From Pelobates cultripes (lineage: Eukaryota; Chordata; Amphibia; Anura; Pelobatidae), in NCBI GenBank assembly GCA_933207985.1, contig OW240913.1:262604783-262668782 (forward strand): a stretch of DNA of 64,000 nucleotides, read 5' to 3'. Shown here in pieces: positions 22,584 to 30,949 of this stretch. The translations under genes and the position numbers were made by a program. The notes under the pieces are model-generated. The model was given only the letters and a program-made list of their open reading frames with translations, was not told the origin of the DNA and searched no databases. Position 1 is the stretch's first letter. The number at the start of each line of letters is the position of its first letter.

Positions 22584-22974
22584 GATTCTATTTGGGACTG
22601 CACCTAGGCTAGGTTGCTATTTTCCCCAACAACTACAACTTCAAACTGATGTCTTAGTAGATTATGTAACTGAACTCGCAAACGCCTTAAACAAAATCCA
22701 TGCCCAAGTTTTCTCTTCAATTCCAGATCCTGATTCTGACACAGGCAACCACAGTCTGCTCCCCGATGATTGGGTTCTGGTCAAGAAGTTTGTGCGAAAA
22801 CATACCTTGGAACCAAGATTTGACGGGCCATTCCAAGTTCTCCTAATCACCGCAACCTCCGTCAAATTGGCCGGCCGGCCACATTGGATCCACGCTTCCC
22901 ATTGTAAGAAAGTACTTGCCCCAGAGGAAGCTAGTACCGCACCACCATGTACCTCTGGTACAGTATCTTCTTAA
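22543..22974 (+). pseudogene. ERV integrase C-terminal part
   Basis: From about 22565 the frame reads LSLYEILFGTAPRLG, the block that follows the catalytic glutamate in class I retroviral integrases, then the SH3-like C-terminal domain (DDWVLVKKFVRKHTLEPRFDGPFQVLL and KLAGRPHWIHASHCK in sequence). The core with the D,D-35-E triad is deleted between the zinc finger and this part. The end overlaps the env start by 28 bp in another frame, a usual retroviral arrangement. Confidence 0.88.
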
Positions 22975-24852
22975 TCAGCTTAATTAAAGCTCAACAAGTA
23001 GCCATCACTAAAGATGCTAGTGGGTACACCTTCTGGTATAATTCATCATGTACCCGTGTGGCTACTTATACTTTTGACTACTGTGACATCGTAGAATGCC
23101 CATTCCCCACGTCACAGATTCAGAATATCTATAGAGATATCCCTCATTCAAAAGACCCCTATGTTTGTGTAGTTGACAAACAATGGGGGCACAACTGTAA
23201 CCATTGGGGGGCGGCGGGATGGAATGCCGGGCCTGCCTGGGGTTACAAACCAAAAAGTGTCTTATCTAAAATTGATGATCACGGTAGGTCCCTCCTCCAG
23301 AGAATGACTCTAAGAAAGCCCGGAGGAGGCATACCTATGAAATTAATCTTAAACATTGAGCATCCCAGCCCAACGGATGCAGACCAGTATGTAATGGGAA
23401 TGTACTGGAAGAAGGGTTCCTATAATAAATTAGGACATTTCCACCTTAAAGATATGTGCCACTCTCCTGAGTGGAAAGGGACCACCCACATGGTCTCAAA
23501 TCCGTTGAAACCACACATCCAATCTTTTAAAGACATGATGGCCATTGCAAATCAAACATTTGAAGATACCATGGCCGCTGAAACAGGTTTCAATGATGTT
23601 AATCTATGGTTAGAATGGATGAAATATAATACCAACAAACATAACAGAACCGCATGCTATGTGTGTGGTGGTGCCCGGCCGCACCTGGGCACTGTGCCTT
23701 CAACTTTGCCAGTAGATATAGAAGAATGTGTTCTGAGTCTTTTTGCCTATCACTACAATTTCAATAGGTCCATATGTAAAGCATGGACAGTAGAGTATCC
23801 TCTTCTAGTCAAAGATTGCAAACCCCCAGATGGTGTTACCGTCTATAAAGGTAATTATACCTGTTATGCTAATTATGATGGAATTGGTAAATTTGTGGGT
23901 AACTTCTCTAAAGGTTATTGTGCCACCTACAGAACTGTCTCTATGAACCTCCTACAATTCCACACTAGATCATTGGGGGATATTTACTGGTTGTGTGGGG
24001 ATCTACAGCTGAGACCAAGAATGGATAAAGAATGGTGGGGGGAGTGTACTCTGGCTAAAGCAATCATGCCCATACATATTATCTCTGACACACACCCTGA
24101 TACTCATGAGTCCAAACACTCACCAACCAAGGTAAAGCGTGAAGCCCCAGTAAAAGGCAGTTTTGACCCTCATATTTACATTGATGCCATTGGGGTACCT
24201 AGGGGGGTGCCCAATGAGTTTAAAACCAGGGATGAAGTTGCTGCAGGATTTGAATCACTTTTTTACCATAGTCACTGCAAACAAGAATTTAAATTGGATA
24301 AATTACATCTACTACAACCAACAACGGTTTGTTAATTACACCAGGGATGCCCTTCAGGGTTTGGCCGAACAGTTGCAGGCTACGTCCCAAATGTCATTCC
24401 AAAATAGAATGGCTTTAGATATGATTCTAGCAGAAAAAGGAGGGGTATGTAAAATTCTGCCTGACACCATGACATGTTGTACTTACATCCCAGAAAACAC
24501 AGGCCCCAATGGTAAAGTAACCTTAGCTATAGGAAAATTGAAAGAGCTCTCTGAGGAGCTAAAGAGGAACTCTGGGATAAAAGATCCCTGGGAGAGATGG
24601 TTTGGTTGGATGACAGGATGGCAAAAAGCTTTGATGCATATTGGTATAGCAATACTAATTTTCCTTTTTATCTTTGCTCTTCTCGTTTGTTGTGTCCTCC
24701 CTTGTCTGAGAAAGCTCCTCTTGAAGACTGTAGACCAAGCGGCACCCACTTACGCACACCTCACAGTTGATGACCAAGATTTCCAAAAAGTCAACTCGCC
24801 CTGTATACCGCTACAATCTATCCCGTTTATTGATAAAGTGCAAGAGTTCTAG
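22947..24852 (+). pseudogene. ERV env, nearly full length, one frameshift
   Basis: The ATG at 22947 has a strong context (ACCACCATG) and is followed by a hydrophobic signal peptide of about 16 residues. A surface subunit with many cysteines and N-glycosylation sites runs to a furin-type site, KVKR, near 24133-24144. The frame then shifts by one base in a T-run near 24259-24264 and continues to 24852. The transmembrane part shows a conserved helix ending near NRMALDMILAEKGG, then a C-x8-CC motif (usually C-x6-CC in this class), a membrane span near 24630-24710 (IAILIFLFIFALLVCCVL), and a short tail. As it stands the shift would truncate the protein shortly after the cleavage site. Confidence 0.88.
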
Positions 24853-25129
24853 GAAGGGACCAGCTTAGGGACAGCATCTGTCTGTCTGGGAAGTCTACTG
24901 TGCGGAGATGTGGTGGGTTAGCCACCTCGGGATACCCATGGAGTGAAGTGTTCGAGTGCCCAGCGGACAGATGAGTTAGCCAATTAGGGACAGACGAAGG
25001 GACAGCTTTGCACTTTGCAATAACACCTAGCTAGCGGGTCACGGGGTTTCTGTGCCTTTGGGCTAACACGTCTTCTGATACTAACAAATAAAGATTATCT
25101 TTTAGAATCTAACATTTCATAGGGGGGAC
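24853..25129 (+). other. ERV 3' untranslated part with polypurine tract
   Basis: No coding sequence. The segment contains the post-env block duplicated at 18866-18990, an AATAAA near 25087-25092, and ends with AGGGGGGAC (25121-25129) directly before the 3' LTR, the polypurine primer for plus-strand synthesis. Confidence 0.8.
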
Positions 25130-25814
25130 TGATGTAGAATTATTAAAATCTTTATTAGAACCTGTATTGAATTATTGTACTAACTCCATTTTGTTCACCT
25201 TACATGACAGAATTTCCTGACAGTATTCAGTATAATGAATAAGAGATTGTATTCTCTCTCTCTAAGGACATAACTAGCCCCGGAGTTAGCGGATCTCCGT
25301 TGACTTGCAACATAGTATAATCCAAGGCCAGGAGAACAGTGACAAAATGAAATGTTCTATTCATAAAAGAACCTTGGAACAGACCACGAGACTGACATCA
25401 CTAACTACGTAAAATGACGCCCAAGCCCCCCTTTCCACCGAGTAAGCCTCGTGCTAAAGAGCAATGGCGACGACATCCCATGATGGGAGGGTGCCTCACT
25501 AGTCACTCAAATCTCTGAGCCAATTAATAATATTAATGGGTGGACACTGACATAGCCACTTAACATTTAACCGAATTAATGATGTTTATTTGTTATTATC
25601 TGATATTCAAGGATGATGTCATTTTGCATATAAAAAGGCCTGCGTGCCCACTTTTTAACTAGATGCTAATAAATTTCCTGAAGTGTTTTTAACCTGAACT
25701 GCATGTGTCAGTGTGAACTTACTTCTGCGTATACGCAATTTATTCATCTCAGATTTGGACAGGAACAGATAGACTTTTAAACATTTTTGTTTATTTCTAA
25801 ATTAATCTACATCA
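25130..25814 (+). repeat. ERV 3' LTR
   Basis: It is the same sequence as 14372-15057, with TATAAAA at 25629-25635 and AATAAA at 25668-25673. Differences seen: one C fewer in the C-run near 25425, CCGAATTAA against CCCAATTAA, and CAAGGATG against CAATGATG. It is followed by the AGAG target duplication. Confidence 0.95.
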
Positions 25815-27292
25815 AGAGTATACGGTATGGGATGACCCTCTATGCCAAAGATCTCAAAGAATTTAGGCTTAACCAGGGATCTATTGCTCTGTTCATCTAT
25901 TATGGCATACATCTTAGTAGCTTTCTCAGGGTGGTCCTTTGGGTATATCCTGACTAGGCATACCTTGGCGCAGCATTTGTGATCCAAGCCTTCTTCACAG
26001 ACTTCTGTGCATGAAGAGAGAACGTTATTCTTGGCTGGAGCATGACTTTGTTGCTCCCCGCCATAGCTTGAGGCAGGTGAGGAGGTAGGTGGCTGCTGTA
26101 ACTTGTCTGGAAGTGGAGTAGGATGCATGGCTGTAACATGTTTGTCGCTGCCGCATTCTGTGCACTTGATGAGGGCTTCACAGTCTTTAGCAAGGTGGCT
26201 ATAAGAGGCACAGCACTTGAAGCATATTCCAAGTTTCTGGAGAATCTCCCTGCGCTCTTGTAGAGTCTTTGCCCTAAGTCCACGACATTTCTTAAGAGGG
26301 TGAGGCTTCTTGTGAATAGGACACTGGCGATTAGGGTCTTTATCTTTGTCGACCACGCACTCATCACTAGGTGAGGTGACGGAGGGTGAGATGTCTGTCC
26401 TCTTGACAGATATTGCTTTATTAAAGTCTCTACGTTTAGGTGCTGTGTTATCATACCTTGATGATGATGAGGATGAAGCAGGCATGTTGGGTTCACTGAA
26501 GCTGAAGCTGGGGTCATTTCTCATCCACGCTTGATCACTAATGAACCTGCAAAAGTATGAGAATGGAGGAAAAGATACATTATAGTCTCTTTTATACTTT
26601 GATCCTTGTTGTGCCCATTTCTCTTGTAGGCTGTATGGCAGTTTAGACACCACTGGGTTGACACCATGAGCAGTGTCCAAGAAGCTTAGTCCAGGTAGAC
26701 GTGGATCTCTCTTTGCCAACTCCAACTCCATGAGGAGGTCACTTAGATCTTGCAGCTTGCAATGGTCTTTGTTTGATATTTTTGGAAAGTTTTGCAGTCT
26801 CTTGAATAGAGCACTTTCTATGGCTTCAGAGCTACCATAAGTTTGCTCAAGTCTTGCCCATGCAGCAGAAAGACCTGCATCTGGGTGGTCAACATGCACT
26901 GTTCTCAGTCTTTTAACACGATCGGAAGATTCTGGTCCCAACCATTTTATGATCAAATCGAGTTCTTCCCTAGCAGTAAGGTTGAGATCAGCAATAGCAG
27001 CCTTGAATGTTGCTCTCCAGGCCCTGTAGCTCTCTGCACTATCGTCAAACCTTGAGAGGCTTGTGTTAATGAGCTCACGGCGCACCATATATCTGGCGAA
27101 GTCATTCAAATCTGATTTCTCACTCTTTGGTACCAAAGTAACTTGTGGAACCCCTTGGTTGTGAAAGTTCTCTGGTGATGTAGGGTGAGGTTCGCCAGGG
27201 TAGAATGATGTAGCATGAGCGTTTAACTTTGGCTTAGTCTCTAAAGCTTGTGCTGGCGGTGGCTTCAGATGCAGCTTGTCACCGAAAGTCAT
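25815..27292 (-). CDS. BEL/Pao gag and start of protease
   Basis: The open frame (from ATG at 27292 to the ERV boundary) encodes the BEL Gag capsid-like DUF1759 region (SYRAWRATFKAAIADLN; SLQEKWAQQG), then cysteine/histidine zinc-knuckle clusters (CPIHKKPHPLKKC; CFKCCASYSHLAKDC; CTECGSDKHVTAMH), and then the protease start AIIDEQSNRSL. In most BEL proteases the active site reads D-S/D-G; here the third position is Q, which may matter. The frame is cut by the ERV inside the protease and resumes in phase at 14371 once the 4-bp duplication is counted. Confidence 0.9.
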
Positions 27293-27653
27293 TGTTGTTT
27301 GCAGGAGAAGATGTGGTTGGCTGCATAGATGTACCTGTATTGTAGACTTGAAGAGGCTCAGGCATATTGTGTTGGGAGGTCTCCGTGTTGAGAGTCAGAA
27401 CAGTGTTGTTTGTAGGAAGTACAGGAGATGACTCTGTATCCTTGCGAATGTTATGCTTTAGTATATATTCACTGGTGCGTTCAACTGGATCTTCCAGTTC
27501 TGCTGGGATAAGACAGTCTAGATTAGTGCTTTGTCTCATTGCTTGTTCGAGGACTTTTAGCCTTGCCAGGGAAGCTGCTTTCTCACCTTCCATTTGCAGA
27601 ATCTTTATTTGTGCTTCTTCCTCTGCTTGCTTTCTGACAAAAGAGCTTTGCAC
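27279..27653 (-). pseudogene. BEL/Pao gag N-terminal coiled-coil segment, separate frame
   Basis: The frame encodes a charged, Glu/Lys/Ala-rich helix (RKQAEEEAQIKILQMEGEKA) likely to form a coiled coil, then a low-complexity linker. The same frame continues upstream to a TAG near 27780. It overlaps the ATG of the main gag frame by 14 bases. The arrangement may be an authentic two-ORF gag or the result of frameshift mutations; one copy cannot decide. Confidence 0.65.
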
Positions 27654-27886
27654 CTTTTTTGCTTCAGCATCAGCGCGGGCCTCAATAAGCTTATCATTTA
27701 ATATTGAATTTCTGGAGCGAGAGGATCGAGAAGAGGGTGCGGTGCGCTTGGTTGAGGTGGATCTGTGAGATCTGGTCTACAGTAGATGAGCTATGCGGAG
27801 TTCTGCCTTAAGCTTAGCATTTTGCACTTCAAGATCCCTTTGTCGGTTTAGTGCATTGGTCCTGGTCAGTTCTGCTGAAGAATCCT

Positions 27887-28240
27887 CTATATTAGAGTCC
27901 TGCAAGAGTATTTTACAGACAACCGCTTATAGCGTTCATATGCGGCACATAGGCGATTTACAGAGTCTCTTAATTCAGCCGGTTGATCAGTGAAATTTGC
28001 CAAAACTGACATGCAGTGTGAGGTTCTGTCCCAGAGGTCTGACAGATTACTGGAGAACTCATCTCTAGTTGCTTCATAGTTTTCTCTGAGTTTCTGTGTC
28101 GGTTTTATTATACGTTTGGCTTTTACACTTTGTTCTGTAATATCTGCTAGATCTGTTCCCTGTGCACCTTCTGGTTCAGAGGCATGATGTATCTGTATTG
28201 TTTCTGCCATAAAAGAGTGTTCAGAGCGTTGGCTAGACAT
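27887..28240 (-). pseudogene. BEL/Pao gag N-terminal segment
   Basis: The likely start is an internal Met near 28240 in the region reading MSSQRSEHSFMAET. The frame contains a helical segment with LRENYEATRDEFSSNLSDLWDR and stops at 27887-27889, where the other frame continues as a helical sequence. It is the first coding part after the 5' LTR and untranslated leader (28289-28500). The family of this N-terminal part is not known to me. Confidence 0.55.
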
Positions 28241-28288
28241 TTTATATTGTTTTGCAGAAAATGGTACTGTCTCTTTAAGAAACCACAC

Positions 28289-28500
28289 AGCAGCTTAGAC
28301 AGGTAACACAGTTCAGTGTAGAGAAACAGCTTCAATGTTCACATGAAGTGCAGTTAGAATGCAGTAAGAACAGATCATATGCAGTGCAGTGAGCTTCAGC
28401 CACCATGCGCTTCACAAGATGGAGGATGGGACTGAGCTAGATTGTAAATTATGCTCTCACATATACACAGCAGCTGCAGGAATTCTATGCATCTTTTGAC
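28289..28500 (-). other. BEL/Pao 5' untranslated leader
   Basis: This non-coding stretch separates the 5' LTR from gag. On the minus strand it starts GTCAAAAGATGC; no TGG-starting primer-binding site is evident at the boundary, so the priming tRNA is unknown. Confidence 0.6.
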
Positions 28501-28973
28501 TATTCTGACTCGGATTGTTGTGATAGTGATCTAACCCCTTGTGAGACCTCTGTGCCTGGCCTGTGTAAGCAGGTACGGTCACTGCGGACAACCCTCCTCA
28601 GATAGCTGAACTCACCAATACTGGTTTCATTCAAAAGCTGGTTTATTCTGAACATCACACAACAGGAATACAGCAGAATGAATGGATTTCAGTATTATGC
28701 GGTCAAAAGATGATGCTTTCCTTAGCTTAGCATGTGGGATACAAGAGTCCCAGTTACATGAGGCAAATGCAAGCAGCCATGACACAGGAAGTACAGCAAG
28801 AAGAGGGGCGGAGTTTACATACAAGGAAAAGATGTATGATGCTCACAGGAGGAACAAGGGCATTACCAAAAAGGGCCAAAAGGAGGCAGCAAAAATACAA
28901 GGTAAATAAATCACAGAATATGCTATGTAAATTGCATCTACAATAATGAGAATATTAACTGTGTAACAGCACA
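28501..28973 (-). repeat. BEL/Pao 5' LTR
   Basis: The right-hand 473-bp repeat is the 5' LTR of the minus-strand element. It is followed on the outside by GCCCT (28974-28978), the right target duplication. A minus-strand AATAAA lies near 28644-28649. Confidence 0.93.
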
Positions 28974-28978
28974 GCCCT

Positions 28979-29283
28979 ATTCCCCATCATGGTTGGGAAG
29001 GGCAAAGAGATTAACTTTTGAGCTATCTCTTGATCTAGCATGGAGTTATGTTTCTTGTGTGGTCACAATTATAACATTCAGTGTTGTGTTATTACCTTGC
29101 GTTGGTAACGTTCTCCAAATATCTCTGAAACTCTGTACAGTGGATTTCCGTCAACCCGTTATTCAGCCTCAAGCAGTAACTACTCAAAATAGTTTTCAAC
29201 TGTCACATAGACACCTAGATATTCCAGGCAGCATTTCCTGCTGTTCTTAAATCTGCAGTCATCTCAATATTTACGTTATACTA
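28979..29283. other. Intronic sequence, nothing recognised
   Basis: Host flank between the BEL/Pao element and the ORF1-only LINE. Open frames are short and show no domain. Confidence 0.6.
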
Positions 29284-29298
29284 ATAATACTTAATTTT

Positions 29299-30739
29299 TT
29301 TTTTTCAATTTGAATTTTATTGAAATATTTTTCATTAAACATCTTTGTCAGAGTATGAGTAAGGTAAGTAAACAGTTGTGTCATGCAATAATACATTTGA
29401 CATTATATGCCTTATAGATATATCATAGGAAGCATAGGAAACATATGGGGAGAAAATGGCTTAGAGCACAGTTTGTCCCAGAGTACTCTAGGTCATATGG
29501 TCAGAGTTCATGTAGGCGCCAGGAGGGCATTGGTCGAAGGGTCACAATCTCTTGCAGGTTCACGGTTCGTTAGTTATCCTGCAAATCTTTTATACGATCC
29601 GTCCCTTGTCAAAGTTCGGGTGCCCCCCTGGGATCTTGTGTGCTGTTGGCTGTAACTCCGTGGGTTCTGTTGCTTCCTGGTGCTCAGCCAGCAGCCCAAG
29701 GGTTTGTGGGTCTTCGGTTGAGGAGAGGGTTAGGGTATCCTTCCCCCGGGGTACCACCAATGAGCCCCCTGTGTCCCAGCGGTGTTTGATAGCGTTGTCT
29801 CATAGCCGTTTGGCTACCTGTGCCAGTTTTCTCTTTTCCACAAGGACTTGGAAGGGTAGATCACTGTAGATCTCAACTGAGTGCCCCTCAAATCGCACTG
29901 TGCCCATCTCTCTGGAGCGTTTCATTATCAGGCTGCGCGTGGTTATGTCTCTGGTCACTGCGATGACATCCCTGGGTGCTGTTTCTGGGGCTGTCGCTGG
30001 TTTCCGTATTCGGAAGGTTGCCTTTTTGTGGGGGGTTTCTGGGTTGTCTGTAATGCCCATGGAGGCTAGCAGCCTCTTCACAGTTGGGAGCAGGGCCTCG
30101 TCCCCTACCTCCTCTGGCACACCTCTCAAACAGATATTTCGCCGGCGGTGTCTGGATTCCAAGCTGAGCACCAATTTCTGCAGCTGTTGGACCTGATTTG
30201 TGAGTCCTTCCAGCCGGTTTTTGGTCTGACTGTGTTGCAGGTTTCTAGAGGCCTCCCTCTCCTCCACCTCCTGTACCCTCCTGCGGATGTCGCCAACTTC
30301 AGTCTGGGTCTGCTGTATGTCAGCTTTCCAGATCCGCTGCATGGCCGTGAGTAGGTTTTTTATATCTCCTTTTGTGGAGGGAGAAGAGTCATCTTCTGAT
30401 TCTGAGGCTGACGTTGCTCCGCCCCGGTCCAGCGAGGCAGGGGATTCCATCTCTGCCTCGGAGTCTTCCGAGATCTCTGGGCTGTATTGAGGCTCGGGCA
30501 CCATCTTGGGTTGAGACGGCGGTGCGGGTCTCTCAAAGGATAGCCTGATATCAGGCAGCTTAGACGCCTCCGACTTCTGTTTTTTCTTATTTTTTCTTCC
30601 CATGACTTTCTCTGTGTGGGGGTTTGTGAGTAGATGTCTTTAGGTTTATTTTTTCAGCTCGTTTTTGCTTATTGTGGTGAGGGCTTTGTGGACCTCCACC
30701 GAGATGCGTCCTGTCGGTTTCTTGGTTGGCCACACCCCC
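29299..30739 (-). mobile_element. ORF1-only L1-like retrotransposon, copy 1
   Basis: The element is bounded by a 15-bp target duplication, ATAATACTTAATTTT, at 29284-29298 and 30740-30754. On the minus strand it has a GC-richer 5' end, ORF1, about 300 bp of 3' sequence with CAATAAAATT, and a poly(A) end. No ORF2 sequence is recognised between ORF1 and the tail. The 3' region shares ATATGACCTA and nearby words with the ORF1-only element at 35105-36633. Poly(A) and a long target duplication show mobilisation by an L1-type enzyme in trans. Confidence 0.85.
29800..30603 (-). CDS. L1-like ORF1 protein (RNA-binding), premature stop
   Basis: 267 residues are encoded. A basic start (MGRKNKKKQKSEASK) precedes an acidic, Ser-rich stretch, then a coiled coil (about residues 85-155), and an RRM-like domain beginning at RRRNICLRGVPEEVGDE (about 157). 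L1 ORF1 proteins trimerise by the coiled coil and bind L1 RNA through the RRM and C-terminal domains. The TGA at 29800-29802 falls inside the C-terminal domain, and the frame continues for about 65 more codons in phase (GGSLVVPRGKDTLTLSS), so this copy is truncated by one substitution. Confidence 0.85.
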   Translation of the reverse strand: MGRKNKKKQKSEASKLPDIRLSFERPAPPSQPKMVPEPQYSPEISEDSEAEMESPASLDRGGATSASESEDDSSPSTKGDIKNLLTAMQRIWKADIQQTQTEVGDIRRRVQEVEEREASRNLQHSQTKNRLEGLTNQVQQLQKLVLSLESRHRRRNICLRGVPEEVGDEALLPTVKRLLASMGITDNPETPHKKATFRIRKPATAPETAPRDVIAVTRDITTRSLIMKRSREMGTVRFEGHSVEIYSDLPFQVLVEKRKLAQVAKRL

Positions 30740-30804
30740 ATAATACTTAATTTTCATTTACTGAAACCCCAGTAAAGGCTGTGCCTGTGCTACCACCAGA
30801 CAGC

Positions 30805-30949
30805 ACCAGCAATCTCAGAGAGAGAGAGAGAGAAACATAGAGGTCTGGGGGAACAACAAAGACACACCCAGAAGATCTGCGGGGGACAAAGACACGCAGA
30901 AGGGGTGGGAGTAACAAAGAAGCACGGGTGTCTGGAGGGATAGAGACAC
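30805..30949. repeat. GACA-rich minisatellite, left part
   Basis: Degenerate units of the type GGGGGACAAAGACACACAGA follow an (AG)n stretch. The same unit type resumes at 33458-33760 beyond the LTR-like insertion. Confidence 0.75.

Larger units (their letters stand above)
14372..25814 (+). mobile_element. Endogenous retrovirus, complete ends, rearranged interior
   Basis: Direct repeats at 14372-15057 and 25130-25814 are LTRs with inverted tips TGATGTAGA and TCTACATCA. The same 4-bp target duplication, AGAG, flanks both sides (14368-14371 and 25815-25818). The inside holds a primer-binding-like site, a leader, a gag start, a long polypyrimidine minisatellite, a mosaic pol and a nearly complete env. 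Capsid, nucleocapsid, protease, the RT catalytic domain and the integrase catalytic core are absent, so this copy is defective. I saw about three differences between the LTRs. The Env and Pol style suggests a gamma/epsilon-like class I element. Confidence 0.95.
9857..28973 (-). mobile_element. Full-length BEL/Pao LTR retrotransposon, split by a nested ERV
   Basis: Two 473-bp direct repeats (9857-10329 and 28501-28973) are the LTRs. They are flanked by the same 5-bp target duplication, GCCCT, at 9852-9856 and 28974-28978, as expected of BEL/Pao. On the minus strand the order is 5' LTR, gag with zinc knuckles, protease, RT, RNase H, integrase, 3' LTR, which is the BEL order. The ERV at 14372-25814 is inserted in the protease region; without it the element is about 7.67 kb. 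I saw one base difference between the LTRs, so the insertion is young, yet the coding frames contain several stops and shifts. Confidence 0.95.
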
